Assembly: GCF_016461715.1 (NCBI RefSeq) | Contig: NZ_JAEMUI010000013.1 | Span: 62,001-126,000, forward strand | Direction: 5' to 3' | Source: Marinomonas spartinae | Lineage (GTDB): Bacteria > Pseudomonadota > Gammaproteobacteria > Pseudomonadales > Marinomonadaceae | Length of the DNA stretch: 64,000 nucleotides | Shown: positions 21,135 through 30,663 of the stretch, one piece after another | Layout: each line of letters begins with the position of its first letter | Position numbering within the stretch: the first letter of the stretch is position 1 | Made by a program: the position numbers and the translations under genes | The notes under the pieces: generated by a model | The model's database searches: none | Seen by the model: only the letters and a program-made list of their open reading frames with translations | What the model was told of the DNA's origin: nothing

Positions 21135-21639
21135 TACGGTACGGGCCTACGGATTTTGTGGGGACGTTAGCAATATCGTCAACGACCGCCATACCTGAAA
21201 TAACGTGACCAAATACGGTGTAGCCAGGACCACCACTCGCACCATCGTTCAAAAAGTCATTATCTTTTAGGTTGATGAAAAACTGAGAGGTGGCACTGTT
21301 TGGATCTTGTGTGCGAGCCATGGCAATGGTTCCTCGGTTATTCGGCAAGCCATTATCCCCTTCATAGTCAATGGGAGCGTGAGTGGCTTTTTGTTTCAGA
21401 TCTTTTGTGAATCCACCACCTTGAATCATAAACCCTGGAATAACACGATGAAAAATGGTGCCGTTGTAAAAGCCTTGATCAACATAATTGAGGAAGTTTT
21501 TGACGGTTTTAGGGGCGGCTTTATCATTAAGGTCGACCCGAATGGTTCCCTTATTTGTTTGTATGTCGACTTCCGTTGCATTGGCTTGTAATAAACAGAG
21601 GCTGGTCAAAATAAGCCCTGTGATGAGAGTCTTGCGCAT
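21085..21639 (-). CDS. ppiA: Periplasmic peptidyl-prolyl cis-trans isomerase (cyclophilin, PpiA-like)
   Basis: Cyclophilins isomerise prolyl bonds during folding. The product is 184 residues with a clear signal peptide (MRKTLITGLILTSLCLLQANA) and a full cyclophilin domain. It contains the catalytic FHRVIPGFMIQGG, QFFINLKDN and GYTVFGHVISGM. The open frame extends 69 codons upstream, but only the chosen ATG places the signal peptide correctly. The gene overlaps mnmC on the same strand. Export to the periplasm is inferred from the signal sequence. Confidence 0.92.
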   Translation of the reverse strand: MRKTLITGLILTSLCLLQANATEVDIQTNKGTIRVDLNDKAAPKTVKNFLNYVDQGFYNGTIFHRVIPGFMIQGGGFTKDLKQKATHAPIDYEGDNGLPNNRGTIAMARTQDPNSATSQFFINLKDNDFLNDGASGGPGYTVFGHVISGMAVVDDIANVPTKSVGPYRNVPTSPVIIKSIKRVN

Positions 21640-21755
21640 TGTGGTTTTCCTTAAATGGTGAATAATCCCATAATATGGGGAGCATAAACGTACGCCAAGC
21701 GGTTTGGTCAAACTGTCAGTATGTTTCAAAATGAGTATTTTACAGGAGAAATGGC

Positions 21756-22043
21756 ATGCGAACAGCCATTGTTGAAATTGAATATTGTACCTTATGCCGT
21801 TGGATGTTGCGGGCAGCCTGGCTATCTCAGGAGCTATTGACCACATTTGACGATGACATTAAAAGCGTCACACTGATTCCTTCGCAGGGCGGTATTTTCA
21901 AAGTACGGGTGAATGGTGAAGAAATTTGGTGTCGTAAATCGGAAGGCGGGTTTCCGGAAGCGAAAGTGCTAAAACAGAGAATGCGAGATGTGATTGATCC
22001 AGAGCGGAACTTGGGGCATTCAGATGTAAAAACCTCAAGTTAA
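21756..22043 (+). CDS. SelT/SelW/SelH (Rdx) family protein
   Basis: This 95-residue thioredoxin-fold protein has a CxxC motif (C11-TL-C14) at the site occupied by CxxU in SelW selenoproteins. A C-terminal GGIFKVRVNGEEIWCRKSEGGFPE strand-turn is typical of the Rdx family. A cysteine replaces selenocysteine, as in most bacterial members. The cellular role of the family is not firmly established; redox regulation is assumed. It is divergent from the cyclophilin gene and followed by a strong hairpin. Confidence 0.85.
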   Translation: MRTAIVEIEYCTLCRWMLRAAWLSQELLTTFDDDIKSVTLIPSQGGIFKVRVNGEEIWCRKSEGGFPEAKVLKQRMRDVIDPERNLGHSDVKTSS

Positions 22044-22063
22044 GGCGCTATAATACGGCAACC

Positions 22064-22115
22064 AAAAAACGCGCTTGTGTTCTTATATCTTATGTGGACA
22101 CTAAGCGCGTTTTTT
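22064..22115. terminator. Bidirectional terminator between SelW-like gene and yciI
   Basis: Thirteen-base arms (aaaaaacgcgctt / aagcgcgtttttt) flank a loop that itself can pair further (gtgt/acac). A-tract and T-tract on opposite sides make it a plausible intrinsic terminator for both converging genes. Confidence 0.8.
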
Positions 22116-22148
22116 ATTGCTAAGCATGGCAAGTAAAGCAAGCAGTGC

Positions 22149-22451
22149 CTAGTTAGGAAAAACCTGTTTAAATGGTTTTACCACGACACGCTGATACACG
22201 CCAGCGGCGACATAAGGGTCTGCATCGGCCCATTTTTGCGCTTCTTCTAGGCTGGGGAATTCTGCTACCACCACACTTCCTGTAAAGCCTGCGTCACCTG
22301 GATTATCGGAATCGATGGCTGGACTGGGACCAGCTAGAACGAGACGTCCTGCATTTTGTAATACTTGCAAGCGCTCTAAATGAGCAGGGCGAGCTTGCTG
22401 ACGTGCCGGTAAGCTGTTTTCGACGTCGTCGCTAATAATGGAGTAGAGCAT
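22149..22451 (-). CDS. yciI: YciI-like protein
   Basis: The 100-residue protein has the YciI/YCII ferredoxin-like fold. It shows a [10 protein letters not shown] opening, a conserved [25 protein letters not shown] segment with the family His, and [22 protein letters not shown]. Some relatives of YciI have catalytic roles, but none is established for this type. It lies two bases after yciB on the same strand, the same pairing as in enterics, so it is likely co-transcribed. Confidence 0.9.
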   Translation of the reverse strand: MLYSIISDDVENSLPARQQARPAHLERLQVLQNAGRLVLAGPSPAIDSDNPGDAGFTGSVVVAEFPSLEEAQKWADADPYVAAGVYQRVVVKPFKQVFPN

Positions 22452-22453
22452 GG

Positions 22454-22990
22454 TTATTCCTTATTTTGCATATGAGAAGAAAGGTAGATGCCTTGTAAGA
22501 TAATAAAGACCACTGTCATACCGAGTAGGCCAAATAATTTAAAATCAACCCAGATATCCTCACTGAATGAGAAGGCCACATAAATATTCACCGCACCAGA
22601 TAGGATGAAAAAGCCAACCCATGCGAGGTTTAAGGTGCGCCAGACTTTGAAAGGAAGGTCAATTTTATCGCCCATAATACGTTGGATGATATTTTTATCA
22701 CCAATGAACTGACTGCCTAAAAAGGCTAGGGCAAACAACCAATTCACAATAGTGGGCTTCCACTTGATAAATTCACTGTTTTTAAACAGTACAGTGGCAC
22801 CACCCAGCAGAATCACCAGAGCTAAAGAAACCAAGTGCATTTTTTCTACTGTTTTATGGCGGAACCAGTTGTAGCCAACTTGCAGTATGCTCGCTGGGAT
22901 CAAGATGGCGGTGGCTAAAATAATATTCCCAGTTATTTTGTAGACAACAAAGAACACTACGATAGGAAGAAAGTCGAATAGTAATTTCAT
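22454..22990 (-). CDS. yciB: Inner-membrane septation-related protein YciB (IspZ)
   Basis: This 178-residue polytopic membrane protein has about five hydrophobic helices and family signatures [15 protein letters not shown] and [20 protein letters not shown]. YciB affects envelope integrity and septation in enterics. It is divergent from rnm across a 66-bp gap that contains a Fur-box-like sequence, and is the first gene of a yciB-yciI unit. Confidence 0.92.
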   Translation of the reverse strand: MKLLFDFLPIVVFFVVYKITGNIILATAILIPASILQVGYNWFRHKTVEKMHLVSLALVILLGGATVLFKNSEFIKWKPTIVNWLFALAFLGSQFIGDKNIIQRIMGDKIDLPFKVWRTLNLAWVGFFILSGAVNIYVAFSFSEDIWVDFKLFGLLGMTVVFIILQGIYLSSHMQNKE

Positions 22991-23018
22991 ATAAAAACCA
23001 ATTTATGTATGCTGGACT

Positions 23019-23037
23019 TATAATAACCATCATTATC
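23019..23037 (-). promoter_or_regulatory. Fur-box-like sequence between yciB and rnm
   Basis: Read on the minus strand, gataatgatggttattata matches the E. coli 19-bp Fur consensus at 15 of 19 positions by my count, with the first nine identical. It lies in the divergent yciB/rnm intergenic region, 29 bp from the yciB start and 20 bp before rnm. The region is AT-rich, so chance matches are possible. Confidence 0.4.
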
Positions 23038-23056
23038 ATTAAAGAACAGTCTATCT

Positions 23057-23905
23057 ATGACAGAAGCCGCGAGCTATCGTAAAGTTGATCTTCATACACA
23101 CTCTATTTGTTCCGATGGGCGTTTGTCACCCACAGAGCTGGTGGATCTAGCTGTTGAGCAAGGGGTATCCTTATTTGCCTTGACTGACCATGATACATTA
23201 GATGGATTGCCAGAAGCCAGACAACGGGCAGAGCAGCAACAGTTGAGTTTTATTAATGGTGTCGAACTGTCTACCCAGTGGAAGGGGATTCCATTGCATA
23301 TGGTTGCGCTGAATTTTGAACCAGATAATTCGGCGTTATTAGCGATTGTTCAGTCTAATCAAACGATACGCCTGCAGCGGGCGCGTCGCATCGCGGATTT
23401 ATTGGTAAAACAAGGCTTGCCGGATTTATTTGATGAAGCTGTTGAGTTGGCAGGAATTAGCCAACTTGGTCGCCCCCACTTTGCCTCCTTGATGGTTGAA
23501 AAAGGTTTGGTCAAAGACGCTAATAAAGCCTTTGATCGATATCTAGGGAATAAACGGTTGGGGCAGTTGCGTGATGTTTGGCTTGATTTGGAAAGTGTAT
23601 TAACGCAGTTGAAAGAGCAAAATATGGCGTTGATTCTAGCGCACCCCAGACGATACCCGTTGACGGTGACCAAGTTGAAACACTTGTTAGCGGATTTTAA
23701 AAAATGGGGAGGGACAGCCATGGAAGTCGCCTCTGGCAATGAAAAGCCAGATAGTGTTCGTCTATTGGAACGTTTGTCTCAAGAATACGCTCTTGAAGCA
23801 TCGATGGGGAGCGATTTCCACGGGCCGTTTGGCCCTTGGACACAAGTGGGAAAGTTTACCCAGGTGAATGAGTCGGGGATAGATTTGGTTCATCAATATT
23901 GGTGA
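23057..23905 (+). CDS. rnm: PHP-domain phosphoesterase Rnm (YciV/TrpH, RNase AM)
   Basis: This 282-residue PHP phosphoesterase has metal-binding motifs VDLHTHSICSDG, LTDHDT and FINGVELST, later HP in ILAHPRRYPLT and GSDFHGP. The E. coli homologue is a 5'-3' exoribonuclease acting on short RNAs and rRNA 5' ends and also hydrolyses 3',5'-bisnucleotides. It is followed by yciO and rluB, as in E. coli. The assignment rests on family motifs and synteny. Confidence 0.9.
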   Translation: MTEAASYRKVDLHTHSICSDGRLSPTELVDLAVEQGVSLFALTDHDTLDGLPEARQRAEQQQLSFINGVELSTQWKGIPLHMVALNFEPDNSALLAIVQSNQTIRLQRARRIADLLVKQGLPDLFDEAVELAGISQLGRPHFASLMVEKGLVKDANKAFDRYLGNKRLGQLRDVWLDLESVLTQLKEQNMALILAHPRRYPLTVTKLKHLLADFKKWGGTAMEVASGNEKPDSVRLLERLSQEYALEASMGSDFHGPFGPWTQVGKFTQVNESGIDLVHQYW

Positions 23906-24074
23906 TGAATCGATAAGAGCAGATCTATTGGGTTTTCGACGCGTTATAGTCTAGTATGTAATTGATGTAAGAGCATTTTTATTGATCTTTTGGAGCCACT
24001 GTTTGGGCTCTAAGGTGCAGTAATAATTTATGGCTCTGAAAATGTCAAAGATTAGCCGAATGATGGAGTAAGCA

Positions 24075-24695
24075 GTGAGTCAATTTTTTCAAATACATCC
24101 AGAAAACCCTCAGGCGCGCTTGATCAAGCAGGCCGTTCAGGTGATTCGCAGTGGTGGCGTTATTGCTTACCCAACAGATTGTGGCTATTCGCTTGGATGC
24201 CAGTTGGGCGATAAGTCGGCATTGGATCGTATTCGAGCCATTCGACGTCTCGACGATAAGCATAATTTTACCTTAGTGTGCAGTGATTTATCAGAGATTT
24301 CCACCTATGCACGCTTTGATAATCACTTGTATCGGTTATTGAAAAACAATACCCCAGGTCCTTATACGTTTATCTTTCCTGCTACTTCTGAGGTGCCAAG
24401 GCGGTTGCTTCATCCTAAACGGAAAACCATTGGTATCCGTGTACCAGATAGCCGAATAGTGTCTGCCTTATTAGCAGAACTAGGCGAGCCCATCATGAGT
24501 GTGTCGTTGATTTTGCCGGGTGAAAACGAGCCGCTAACGGATCCTTATGATATACGAGACAGCTTAGAGCATGCGTTGGATTTGGTGATTGATGGCGGCT
24601 TTTGTGGCTTATTACCGACTACCGTGGTAGCGATGGACTCGGAGCAGATTGAAGTAGTGCGTGTTGGCGCGGGTGATCCGTCCGTATTTGAGTAA
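24075..24695 (+). CDS. yciO: YciO, Sua5/YrdC-like RNA-binding domain protein
   Basis: This is a 206-residue YrdC-fold protein with VIRSGGVIAYPTDCGYSLGC, RRLDDKHNFTLVCSDLSE, NNTPGPYTFIFPAT and KTIGIRVPDS. YciO resembles TsaC/Sua5 of the t6A pathway but forms its own subfamily; its exact function is less certain. The start is GTG with a GGAG element six bases upstream. It sits between rnm and rluB; scpA and scpB, which separate yciO and rluB in Pseudomonas, are absent here. Confidence 0.9.
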   Translation: MSQFFQIHPENPQARLIKQAVQVIRSGGVIAYPTDCGYSLGCQLGDKSALDRIRAIRRLDDKHNFTLVCSDLSEISTYARFDNHLYRLLKNNTPGPYTFIFPATSEVPRRLLHPKRKTIGIRVPDSRIVSALLAELGEPIMSVSLILPGENEPLTDPYDIRDSLEHALDLVIDGGFCGLLPTTVVAMDSEQIEVVRVGAGDPSVFE

Positions 24696-24812
24696 ATTGT
24701 GTGGTAGGGCGCTGTTATGCGATGCCATGTACGATTATAATGCTGCCCATATTTGTGTTATACCGTTTTATATAATGGGTTGCTGAGAAGCATTCCCTCT
24801 AAGAGGTTCGTA

Positions 24813-25706
24813 ATGGACGAGAAATTACAAAAAGTATTAGCGAGAGCGGGCCAAGGTTCGCGTCGAGAAATGGAAAACCGTATTCGTGAAGGGCGGGTTC
24901 TAGTTAATGGTGCGGTAGCAACATTAGGGGATCGCGTCAGTTTGACTGATGTTATCGAGCTGGATGGCTATCCGGTTAAAGTGACGGAAGCCGGGGAAGG
25001 GCGCCGTGTCATAATCTATAACAAGCCAGAAGGTGAAGTTTGTACCCGCAAAGATCCAGAAGGCCGCCCCACGGTATTTGATAAACTTCCTAGGTTACGT
25101 GGCGAGCGCTGGATTGCTGTTGGCCGTTTGGATATCAACACATCAGGTCTTCTTTTGTTTACCACCGATGGTGAGTTAGCGAACCGCTTGATGCATCCAT
25201 CGACTGAAATTGATCGAGAGTATTTGGTGCGAGTGATGGGCGATGTTTCTGAAGAAAACATTGCAGCACTGAAAAAAGGAGTGACGTTAGACGACGGCAT
25301 TGCTAAGTTTACCGACATTGTTGATGGTGGTGGTGAAGGCATTAACCGCTGGTTTTATGTGTGCTTAATGGAAGGTCGTAATCGTGAAGTCCGTCGTTTG
25401 TGGGAGTCTCAAGGGGTGAAAGTGAACCGCTTGAAGCGAGTTCGTTTTGGTCCGGTTTTCTTGCCATCAAAAGCGAAAATGGGCCGCTGGGTGGAAATGG
25501 ATGACGCAGAGGTCAATGCCTTGTGTGCCATGGTTGATATCCAAGTCACGAGTAAGCCAAAAACACAGCAGCAGAAACAAGAAGTCAAACGTCAGCAAAG
25601 TAAGACGACAGCGGGTGGGGCTCGTCGCCCGAAAGGGTTTGATTGGCAAAGCAGTGATAAGCCAGAATTCAAGCCCAAAAAACCGGGTAAGCGATCTTTT
25701 CGTTAA
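24813..25706 (+). CDS. rluB: 23S rRNA pseudouridine(2605) synthase RluB
   Basis: The enzyme makes pseudouridine 2605 in 23S rRNA. The 297-residue protein has an N-terminal S4 domain ([30 protein letters not shown]) and the catalytic Asp in [21 protein letters not shown] typical RsuA-type core ([13 protein letters not shown]) and a basic Lys/Gln/Arg-rich tail follow. The ATG after AAGAGG was chosen; an earlier in-frame ATG would add a non-homologous hydrophobic stretch. Confidence 0.93.
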   Translation: MDEKLQKVLARAGQGSRREMENRIREGRVLVNGAVATLGDRVSLTDVIELDGYPVKVTEAGEGRRVIIYNKPEGEVCTRKDPEGRPTVFDKLPRLRGERWIAVGRLDINTSGLLLFTTDGELANRLMHPSTEIDREYLVRVMGDVSEENIAALKKGVTLDDGIAKFTDIVDGGGEGINRWFYVCLMEGRNREVRRLWESQGVKVNRLKRVRFGPVFLPSKAKMGRWVEMDDAEVNALCAMVDIQVTSKPKTQQQKQEVKRQQSKTTAGGARRPKGFDWQSSDKPEFKPKKPGKRSFR

Positions 25707-25783
25707 AAAGATGTTTGATTAACGACTCTTTGATGATTGCAAACCGGGCTTAGCGTAAATAAGTGAGTTAGGAGTAGTAGAAC

Positions 25784-26242
25784 ATGTTTCGTTGGATGGC
25801 AGTAATCATCGTTGCTTTGGTGATAGGCTTCTTTGTCTATGTGAAGTTAAATAACCGAATGCCTGATGATTTAGGTATGACGGCCGGACTGTTTAAATCC
25901 TGCCCAACTTCTCCGAATTGTGTGTCCAGTCAGGCTGAAAAAACAGATAAAGTCCACTACACTGATTCCATACCTTACACAGGGAATCGTAAAGATGTGC
26001 AATTGGCCATTGAGTCATACTTTTTGAAAAAAGGTAATGCGGACATTGTTACGAGTCGCCTTGGCTATGTGCATCTTGAGGTAAAAAGCGCTCTAATTGG
26101 CTATATTGATGATGTTGAGTTTTACTTACCTGAGTCTAAAAAAATAATTGAAGTACGTTCGGCCTCACGGGTTGGTTATTCTGATATGGGAGTCAATCGT
26201 AAGCGCATTGAACAACTCAGAGAGTTTCTTGCTAAACAATAA
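25784..26242 (+). CDS. DUF1499 membrane-anchored protein
   Basis: The 152-residue protein has one N-terminal hydrophobic helix (about 5-22) followed by a periplasmic-type domain. The DUF1499 signature is CPTSPNCVSSQ, and the family's terminal strand region DDVEFYLPESKKIIEVRSASRVGYSDMGVNRKRI is cleanly visible. Function is unknown. It lies between rluB and the two-component pair on the same strand, 44 bp before the response regulator. Confidence 0.85.
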   Translation: MFRWMAVIIVALVIGFFVYVKLNNRMPDDLGMTAGLFKSCPTSPNCVSSQAEKTDKVHYTDSIPYTGNRKDVQLAIESYFLKKGNADIVTSRLGYVHLEVKSALIGYIDDVEFYLPESKKIIEVRSASRVGYSDMGVNRKRIEQLREFLAKQ

Positions 26243-26286
26243 TATCAGCAACAACGAAGTATTAAGTATAAGGATGAGGACGGCAA

Positions 26287-27009
26287 ATGAGTGTGGATGA
26301 TAATCAAACAATTTTAATTGTAGAAGATGACGAAAGACTGGCCTCTTTAACCAAAGAGTATTTGGAAAAGAACGGTTTTTCTGTTGATATTGAAGCAGAT
26401 GGACGTGCGGCGATTTCACGCATTGTTGAGGAGCAGCCCTCGTTGGTGGTGCTGGATTTGATGCTGCCTGGGGCCGATGGCTTTACGGTATGTCGCAGTG
26501 TACGTAATGACTATAAAGGGCCTATTTTAATGCTGACGGCTCGCAGTGACGATGTTGACCAAATTTTAGGGCTTGAAATTGGTGCGGACGATTATGTGTC
26601 TAAGCCTGCTAAACCCCGTGTTTTGTTGGCACGGATTCAATCCCTGTTACGCCGCAGTACGCAAGATGTTGACCTGACGTCTGAAGCGTCCGATAAAAAA
26701 GAACAGACGCTAACCTTTGGGCCTCTTGTAGTGGACAACTCTCGTCGCGAAGCTTGGTTATCGGGCGAAGAGGTTGAGTTGACCAGTGCTGAATTTGATC
26801 TGTTGTGGTTGTTAGCAAGCAGTGCTGGGCGGATTTTAAGTCGTGAAGAAATCTTCGGAGAGTTACGTGGCATAGAATACGATGGGCAAGACCGCTCTGT
26901 GGATGTGCGCATTTCTCGTATTCGTTCTAAAATCGGTGATGACCCTATTCATCCTCGCAGAATCAAAACGATTCGCAGTAAAGGCTATCTTTTTGTAAAA
27001 GAGGTCTAA
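26287..27009 (+). CDS. OmpR-family response regulator (RstA-like)
   Basis: The 240-residue regulator has a receiver domain with acidic residues E13-D15, phospho-acceptor D57 in LDLMLPG and K106 in DDYVSKP. It ends in a winged-helix DNA-binding domain (about 145-238: VDNSRREAWLSGEEVELTSAEFDLLWLL, VDVRISRIRSKIGDD). Its similarity pattern (KPRVLLARIQSLLRR) and the partner kinase resemble RstA/RstB. It is transcribed with the kinase, 7 bp apart. Target genes are not visible from the sequence. Confidence 0.9.
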   Translation: MSVDDNQTILIVEDDERLASLTKEYLEKNGFSVDIEADGRAAISRIVEEQPSLVVLDLMLPGADGFTVCRSVRNDYKGPILMLTARSDDVDQILGLEIGADDYVSKPAKPRVLLARIQSLLRRSTQDVDLTSEASDKKEQTLTFGPLVVDNSRREAWLSGEEVELTSAEFDLLWLLASSAGRILSREEIFGELRGIEYDGQDRSVDVRISRIRSKIGDDPIHPRRIKTIRSKGYLFVKEV

Positions 27010-27016
27010 GCGTTTT

Positions 27017-28537
27017 ATGCGCGAGGAGATTAAGCGCTTATATCTGCACCTGTTTATTGGGTGTCTGATTATACTAGTCTGCTGCTATGTAGCAGTAGAC
27101 TTTACTAAGTCTCGCTTTGACAATGCTCGTATAGAACAATTGTTGTGTCTTGACGCTGAGCTAAGTGTGGCATTGCTAGCTACTGGTGTGAAGACATCCC
27201 TACCAGAATCTAAATTTGATTGGCAGAAGCCGAAGAAGATCTTAACTGCGGCGGAGGTGGTGTCGCTTATCCCCCAGAGACATTGGGTGCAGTTGTCGAA
27301 TGGGGATTATAAGGTTTCTTTTGGCCCTAAAAATTCCCCTGAGATAACAGGTGTTGCGACTAGTGAGAAAGGTAATGTCTATCAATTTGAAAGACTTCTG
27401 AAAGACCTTTTGTATTCCTCTCTTCCCCATGAAGAGAAAATTGCGTTAATCAAAAGCATGTCTTGCATCTCGATTACTTCATACCCTAGCTCTAAATATG
27501 TTGATTTATCCGGTATTACTGGTATTTCACTGGTGCATGGTATCCATAATGAATATGGCTTTTTATGGCGCGGGACTAATTCTGATCACCTTCATTACCT
27601 TTCATTGTTACCTGAAAAAATGCTGTCTTTATCAGTGGCGATTGTGGTGATTGTCGCGGTTGGTATTGCTGTCATGATAGGGCTTATCTGGCGTGAGCTG
27701 GTGTTGCTGGATTTAAAGCGTAAAACCTTTGAAAACATCACTCGTCAAATTGCTCGGGGTCAAATTGGTTTGCCAAAAGGCATTCCGGATAGCAGTGGTA
27801 CCTTAAAAGAATTGGCCTATTCTTTTGACTCAATGTCATCTCATATTCAACGGCTGCTTAAGGTTCAAAGAGAAATGATTAATGCTATCTCCCATGAGCT
27901 TAGGACGCCGATAGCGCGACTTCGATTTGGTCTTGAGGTAGTGAAAGATGAAGTAGATGGCTCAGCTGTTGATACCATTACGGCATTAGAGGATGATGTT
28001 GAGGAGCTTAACACTTTAGTGGATGAAGTGTTAACTTATGGAAAATTAGAAGAAGGCTCTCTTGCGTTGAACTTTTCCTCAACAGGTATCCGAGAGCTAG
28101 TTGAAGGCATTATTCGCCATAATGATCCTTTATTACAGCATTTGACGGTTAACGTTAGTATTGCCAGTGATGATGAGGTCATTGCCGATGCCCATCACTT
28201 GCATAGGGCGCTACAGAACTTAATCCTGAATGCGGCGAAATACGCCACAAGCCAAATCTGTATTGCTTTCTCTTCAGATAATGACCGCTGGCAAATAGAC
28301 ATTGAAGATGATGGTCCTGGAATACCTTTGGAGGATAGAGATAAGGTCTTTATTCCATTTCAACGTTTAGATAATAGTCGAACACGCGCATCAGGGGGCT
28401 ATGGGTTAGGTTTGGCTATTGTGCAGCGTATTGCTTTTTGGCACGGCGGTGCGGTATTAGTTGATGAAAGCCAATATGGTGGTGCAAAATTCAGTTTGAT
28501 CTGGTCGAAAAGTCAGCATCAGAAATCCCTTTCATGA
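27017..28537 (+). CDS. Sensor histidine kinase (RstB-like)
   Basis: This 506-residue membrane kinase has TM1 at about 9-27, a periplasmic region of about 170 residues and TM2 at about 203-225. HAMP, HisKA (phospho-His in ISHELRTPIARLRFGLEVV) and HATPase domains follow (N box NLILNAAKYA, G boxes DDGPGIP and GYGLGLAIV). The HisKA segment resembles RstB. The periplasmic domain is not a recognised sensor and contains two cysteines (one early at about 36, one in MSCISITSYP). Ligand unknown. It follows the regulator by seven bases, with no obvious separate Shine-Dalgarno. Confidence 0.9.
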   Translation: MREEIKRLYLHLFIGCLIILVCCYVAVDFTKSRFDNARIEQLLCLDAELSVALLATGVKTSLPESKFDWQKPKKILTAAEVVSLIPQRHWVQLSNGDYKVSFGPKNSPEITGVATSEKGNVYQFERLLKDLLYSSLPHEEKIALIKSMSCISITSYPSSKYVDLSGITGISLVHGIHNEYGFLWRGTNSDHLHYLSLLPEKMLSLSVAIVVIVAVGIAVMIGLIWRELVLLDLKRKTFENITRQIARGQIGLPKGIPDSSGTLKELAYSFDSMSSHIQRLLKVQREMINAISHELRTPIARLRFGLEVVKDEVDGSAVDTITALEDDVEELNTLVDEVLTYGKLEEGSLALNFSSTGIRELVEGIIRHNDPLLQHLTVNVSIASDDEVIADAHHLHRALQNLILNAAKYATSQICIAFSSDNDRWQIDIEDDGPGIPLEDRDKVFIPFQRLDNSRTRASGGYGLGLAIVQRIAFWHGGAVLVDESQYGGAKFSLIWSKSQHQKSLS

Positions 28538-28578
28538 TACTACAGTCCTTCGTTATACCTAGATTTATATTAGATATC

Positions 28579-29505
28579 TTAAAGCTCTGGTGACAGAATG
28601 CCTTTTAGGTTTTTGAAGCAGGTTTTACTGGCCGTTGTGATTAAATCTTCCATGTAAGCGTTTTGGCGTTGATCTCGTCTAATGGCCAAATACAACTTAC
28701 ACCAGACACCTTCTTCACCAAGTGACTTAGTGATGACGTATTGACGATTCGTGTATTCTGTTAGTGCCCAGTTCGGTAAGCAGCAAACACCTCTGCCACT
28801 GGCCACCAGTTGCATCATCATTAATGTTAATTCACTGTGACGAATTTTTGCTGGGGAGATGCCAGCAGGATTTAAAAAGTGCTTAAAAATATCCAAACGA
28901 TCAGACTCAACGGGATAGGTGATTAAAGTTTCTTTGATGAAGTCTTCAGGTACTAGAAATTCTTTTTTCGCTAAAGGGTGGTGCCGTGATAAGGCAACTT
29001 GGGACTCGTATTGAAAGAGAGGGATGTAATCTATATTTGGCAGCTCTTGAGGGTCTGATGTGACAACAAGGTCAAGATCACCGCGAGCCAATGCAGGTAA
29101 TGGCATAAAGCTAAAGGCGGTGGATAAATCAAGTTCCACATCTGGCCAATGTTCACGGAAGTGGTCAATGGTGGGCATGAGCCATTCATAGCAGCTATGG
29201 CATTCGATGGCGATATGTAAACGGCCACTTTCTCCTTCAGCAAAACGTTGTATATCCCGTTGTGCCGAGCGAAAAGCTAATAAAACATCATCCGCGAGTT
29301 GCAATAAACGCAGCCCTGCGCTGGTGAAACGAACTGGCTTGGTTTTACGAATAAAAAGTGCACAGCCCAGTTTTTCTTCTAGGTCTTTTAATTGATGAGA
29401 GAGAGCAGATTGGGTCAAATGGACGCGCTCCGCTGCCTCGACTAAACTGCCAGTTTCTCGCAGTGCGGTCAGTGTTTTTAAGTGCCTAACTTCAATAATG
29501 CTCAT
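28579..29505 (-). CDS. metR: LysR-family regulator MetR
   Basis: MetR activates methionine-pathway genes using homocysteine. The 308-residue protein matches MetR through its helix-turn-helix (LVEAAERVHLTQSALSHQLKDLEEKLG), the family-typical IAIECHSCYEWL segment, and the effector domain (DLVVTSDPQELP, TYPVESDRLDIFKHFLNPAGISP). No met gene is adjacent, so its targets must be elsewhere. It is convergent with the sensor kinase gene. Confidence 0.88.
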   Translation of the reverse strand: MSIIEVRHLKTLTALRETGSLVEAAERVHLTQSALSHQLKDLEEKLGCALFIRKTKPVRFTSAGLRLLQLADDVLLAFRSAQRDIQRFAEGESGRLHIAIECHSCYEWLMPTIDHFREHWPDVELDLSTAFSFMPLPALARGDLDLVVTSDPQELPNIDYIPLFQYESQVALSRHHPLAKKEFLVPEDFIKETLITYPVESDRLDIFKHFLNPAGISPAKIRHSELTLMMMQLVASGRGVCCLPNWALTEYTNRQYVITKSLGEEGVWCKLYLAIRRDQRQNAYMEDLITTASKTCFKNLKGILSPEL

Positions 29506-29546
29506 AATAATTCACTGTAAGTGAGAGTTATTCAGTATTTATAATA

Positions 29547-29582
29547 GAAAAAAACCCGTGAAAAAGCCTAATCACGGGTTTG
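29547..29582 (-). terminator. argF intrinsic terminator
   Basis: Reading leftward from argF: arms aaacccgtga and tcacgggttt around a ten-base loop, followed by a run of seven T before a C. This is a textbook rho-independent terminator 11 bp past the argF stop, placed before metR. Confidence 0.88.
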
Positions 29583-29592
29583 GTTCATTGTC

Positions 29593-30498
29593 TTATTGGC
29601 ACAGCAAAAATTCAAGTAGTGCCTTTTGTGCGTGAAGGCGATTTTCAGCTTCATCCCAGACGACGGAGTCAGGATCGTCCATGATATCTGCACTTACTTC
29701 TTCTCCTCGGTGAGCTGGTAAGCAGTGCATGAACAAAGCATCGTGATGGGCTTGTGCCATTAAAGCTCTATTTACTTGAAAGCCTTCAAAGTCTTTTAAA
29801 CGCTTTTCTTGTTCATCTTCTTGACCCATTGAAGCAAAGACATCTGTCACAATTAAGTCGGCATCTTTTGCTGCGTCTATTGCACTGTGAACGACGGTGA
29901 CTCGATCTTTGTTTTCTTCAACAAGTGATGGGGTCGGCTCATAGCCTTTAGGACAAGCAATGACTAGCGTGAAGTTTAATAATGCTGACGCATTTATGTA
30001 TGAATTACACATATTGTTGCCATCGCCAACCCAAACCACTTTTTTTCCTTCGATGGAGCCGCGATGCTCTTGATAGGTTTGCATGTCGGCCAGTAATTGG
30101 CAGGGGTGATAATCATCAGTCAACGCATTGATGACTGGAACCGAAGAATATTGGGCAAAGGTTTCTACGATACTGTGTTCAAATGTTCGAATCATGACGG
30201 CATCGACCATGCTGGAAATAACACGAGCACTGTCTTCAATCGGTTCACCCCGGCCCAGTTGAGTGTCTCTTGAGGATAAAAAGAGTGCGTGCCCACCAAA
30301 CTGCGCCATGCCAGATTCAAAGGAGACTCTCGTTCGGGTTGAGGATTTTTCAAAAATCATGCCTAACACACGATTTTTTAATGGTTCGTATAGTGTGCCT
30401 TCGCGATGGATTTTCTTAAGCTCTGTGGCTCGAGATAGCAACTGTTTTAACTCCTCAGAAGATAAATCTTTGAGAGTAAGAAAATGTCTTGGCGACAC
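29593..30498 (-). CDS. argF: Ornithine carbamoyltransferase ArgF
   Basis: It converts ornithine and carbamoyl phosphate to citrulline in arginine synthesis. The 301-residue protein has the carbamoyl-phosphate motif [11 protein letters not shown], the [11 protein letters not shown] motif, the ornithine-binding [11 protein letters not shown] and [11 protein letters not shown]. It is an anabolic-type enzyme of normal length. The gene is monocistronic, ended by its own terminator. No clear ArgR box was found upstream. Confidence 0.95.
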   Translation of the reverse strand: MSPRHFLTLKDLSSEELKQLLSRATELKKIHREGTLYEPLKNRVLGMIFEKSSTRTRVSFESGMAQFGGHALFLSSRDTQLGRGEPIEDSARVISSMVDAVMIRTFEHSIVETFAQYSSVPVINALTDDYHPCQLLADMQTYQEHRGSIEGKKVVWVGDGNNMCNSYINASALLNFTLVIACPKGYEPTPSLVEENKDRVTVVHSAIDAAKDADLIVTDVFASMGQEDEQEKRLKDFEGFQVNRALMAQAHHDALFMHCLPAHRGEEVSADIMDDPDSVVWDEAENRLHAQKALLEFLLCQ

Positions 30499-30663
30499 GT
30501 GAAACTCCTTAGTACTGATTTTTTAAAAGGGGGAATCGGCCAATTTAATATACTCAGGTAGGTGAGTAAAGGATAATTGACACAGAAAACAACAAAGGAA
30601 AGGTTGGGTATGGGGTTGTAAACAGACACATAGACCCAATAAACTGGAGCAAGTTATTTGATT

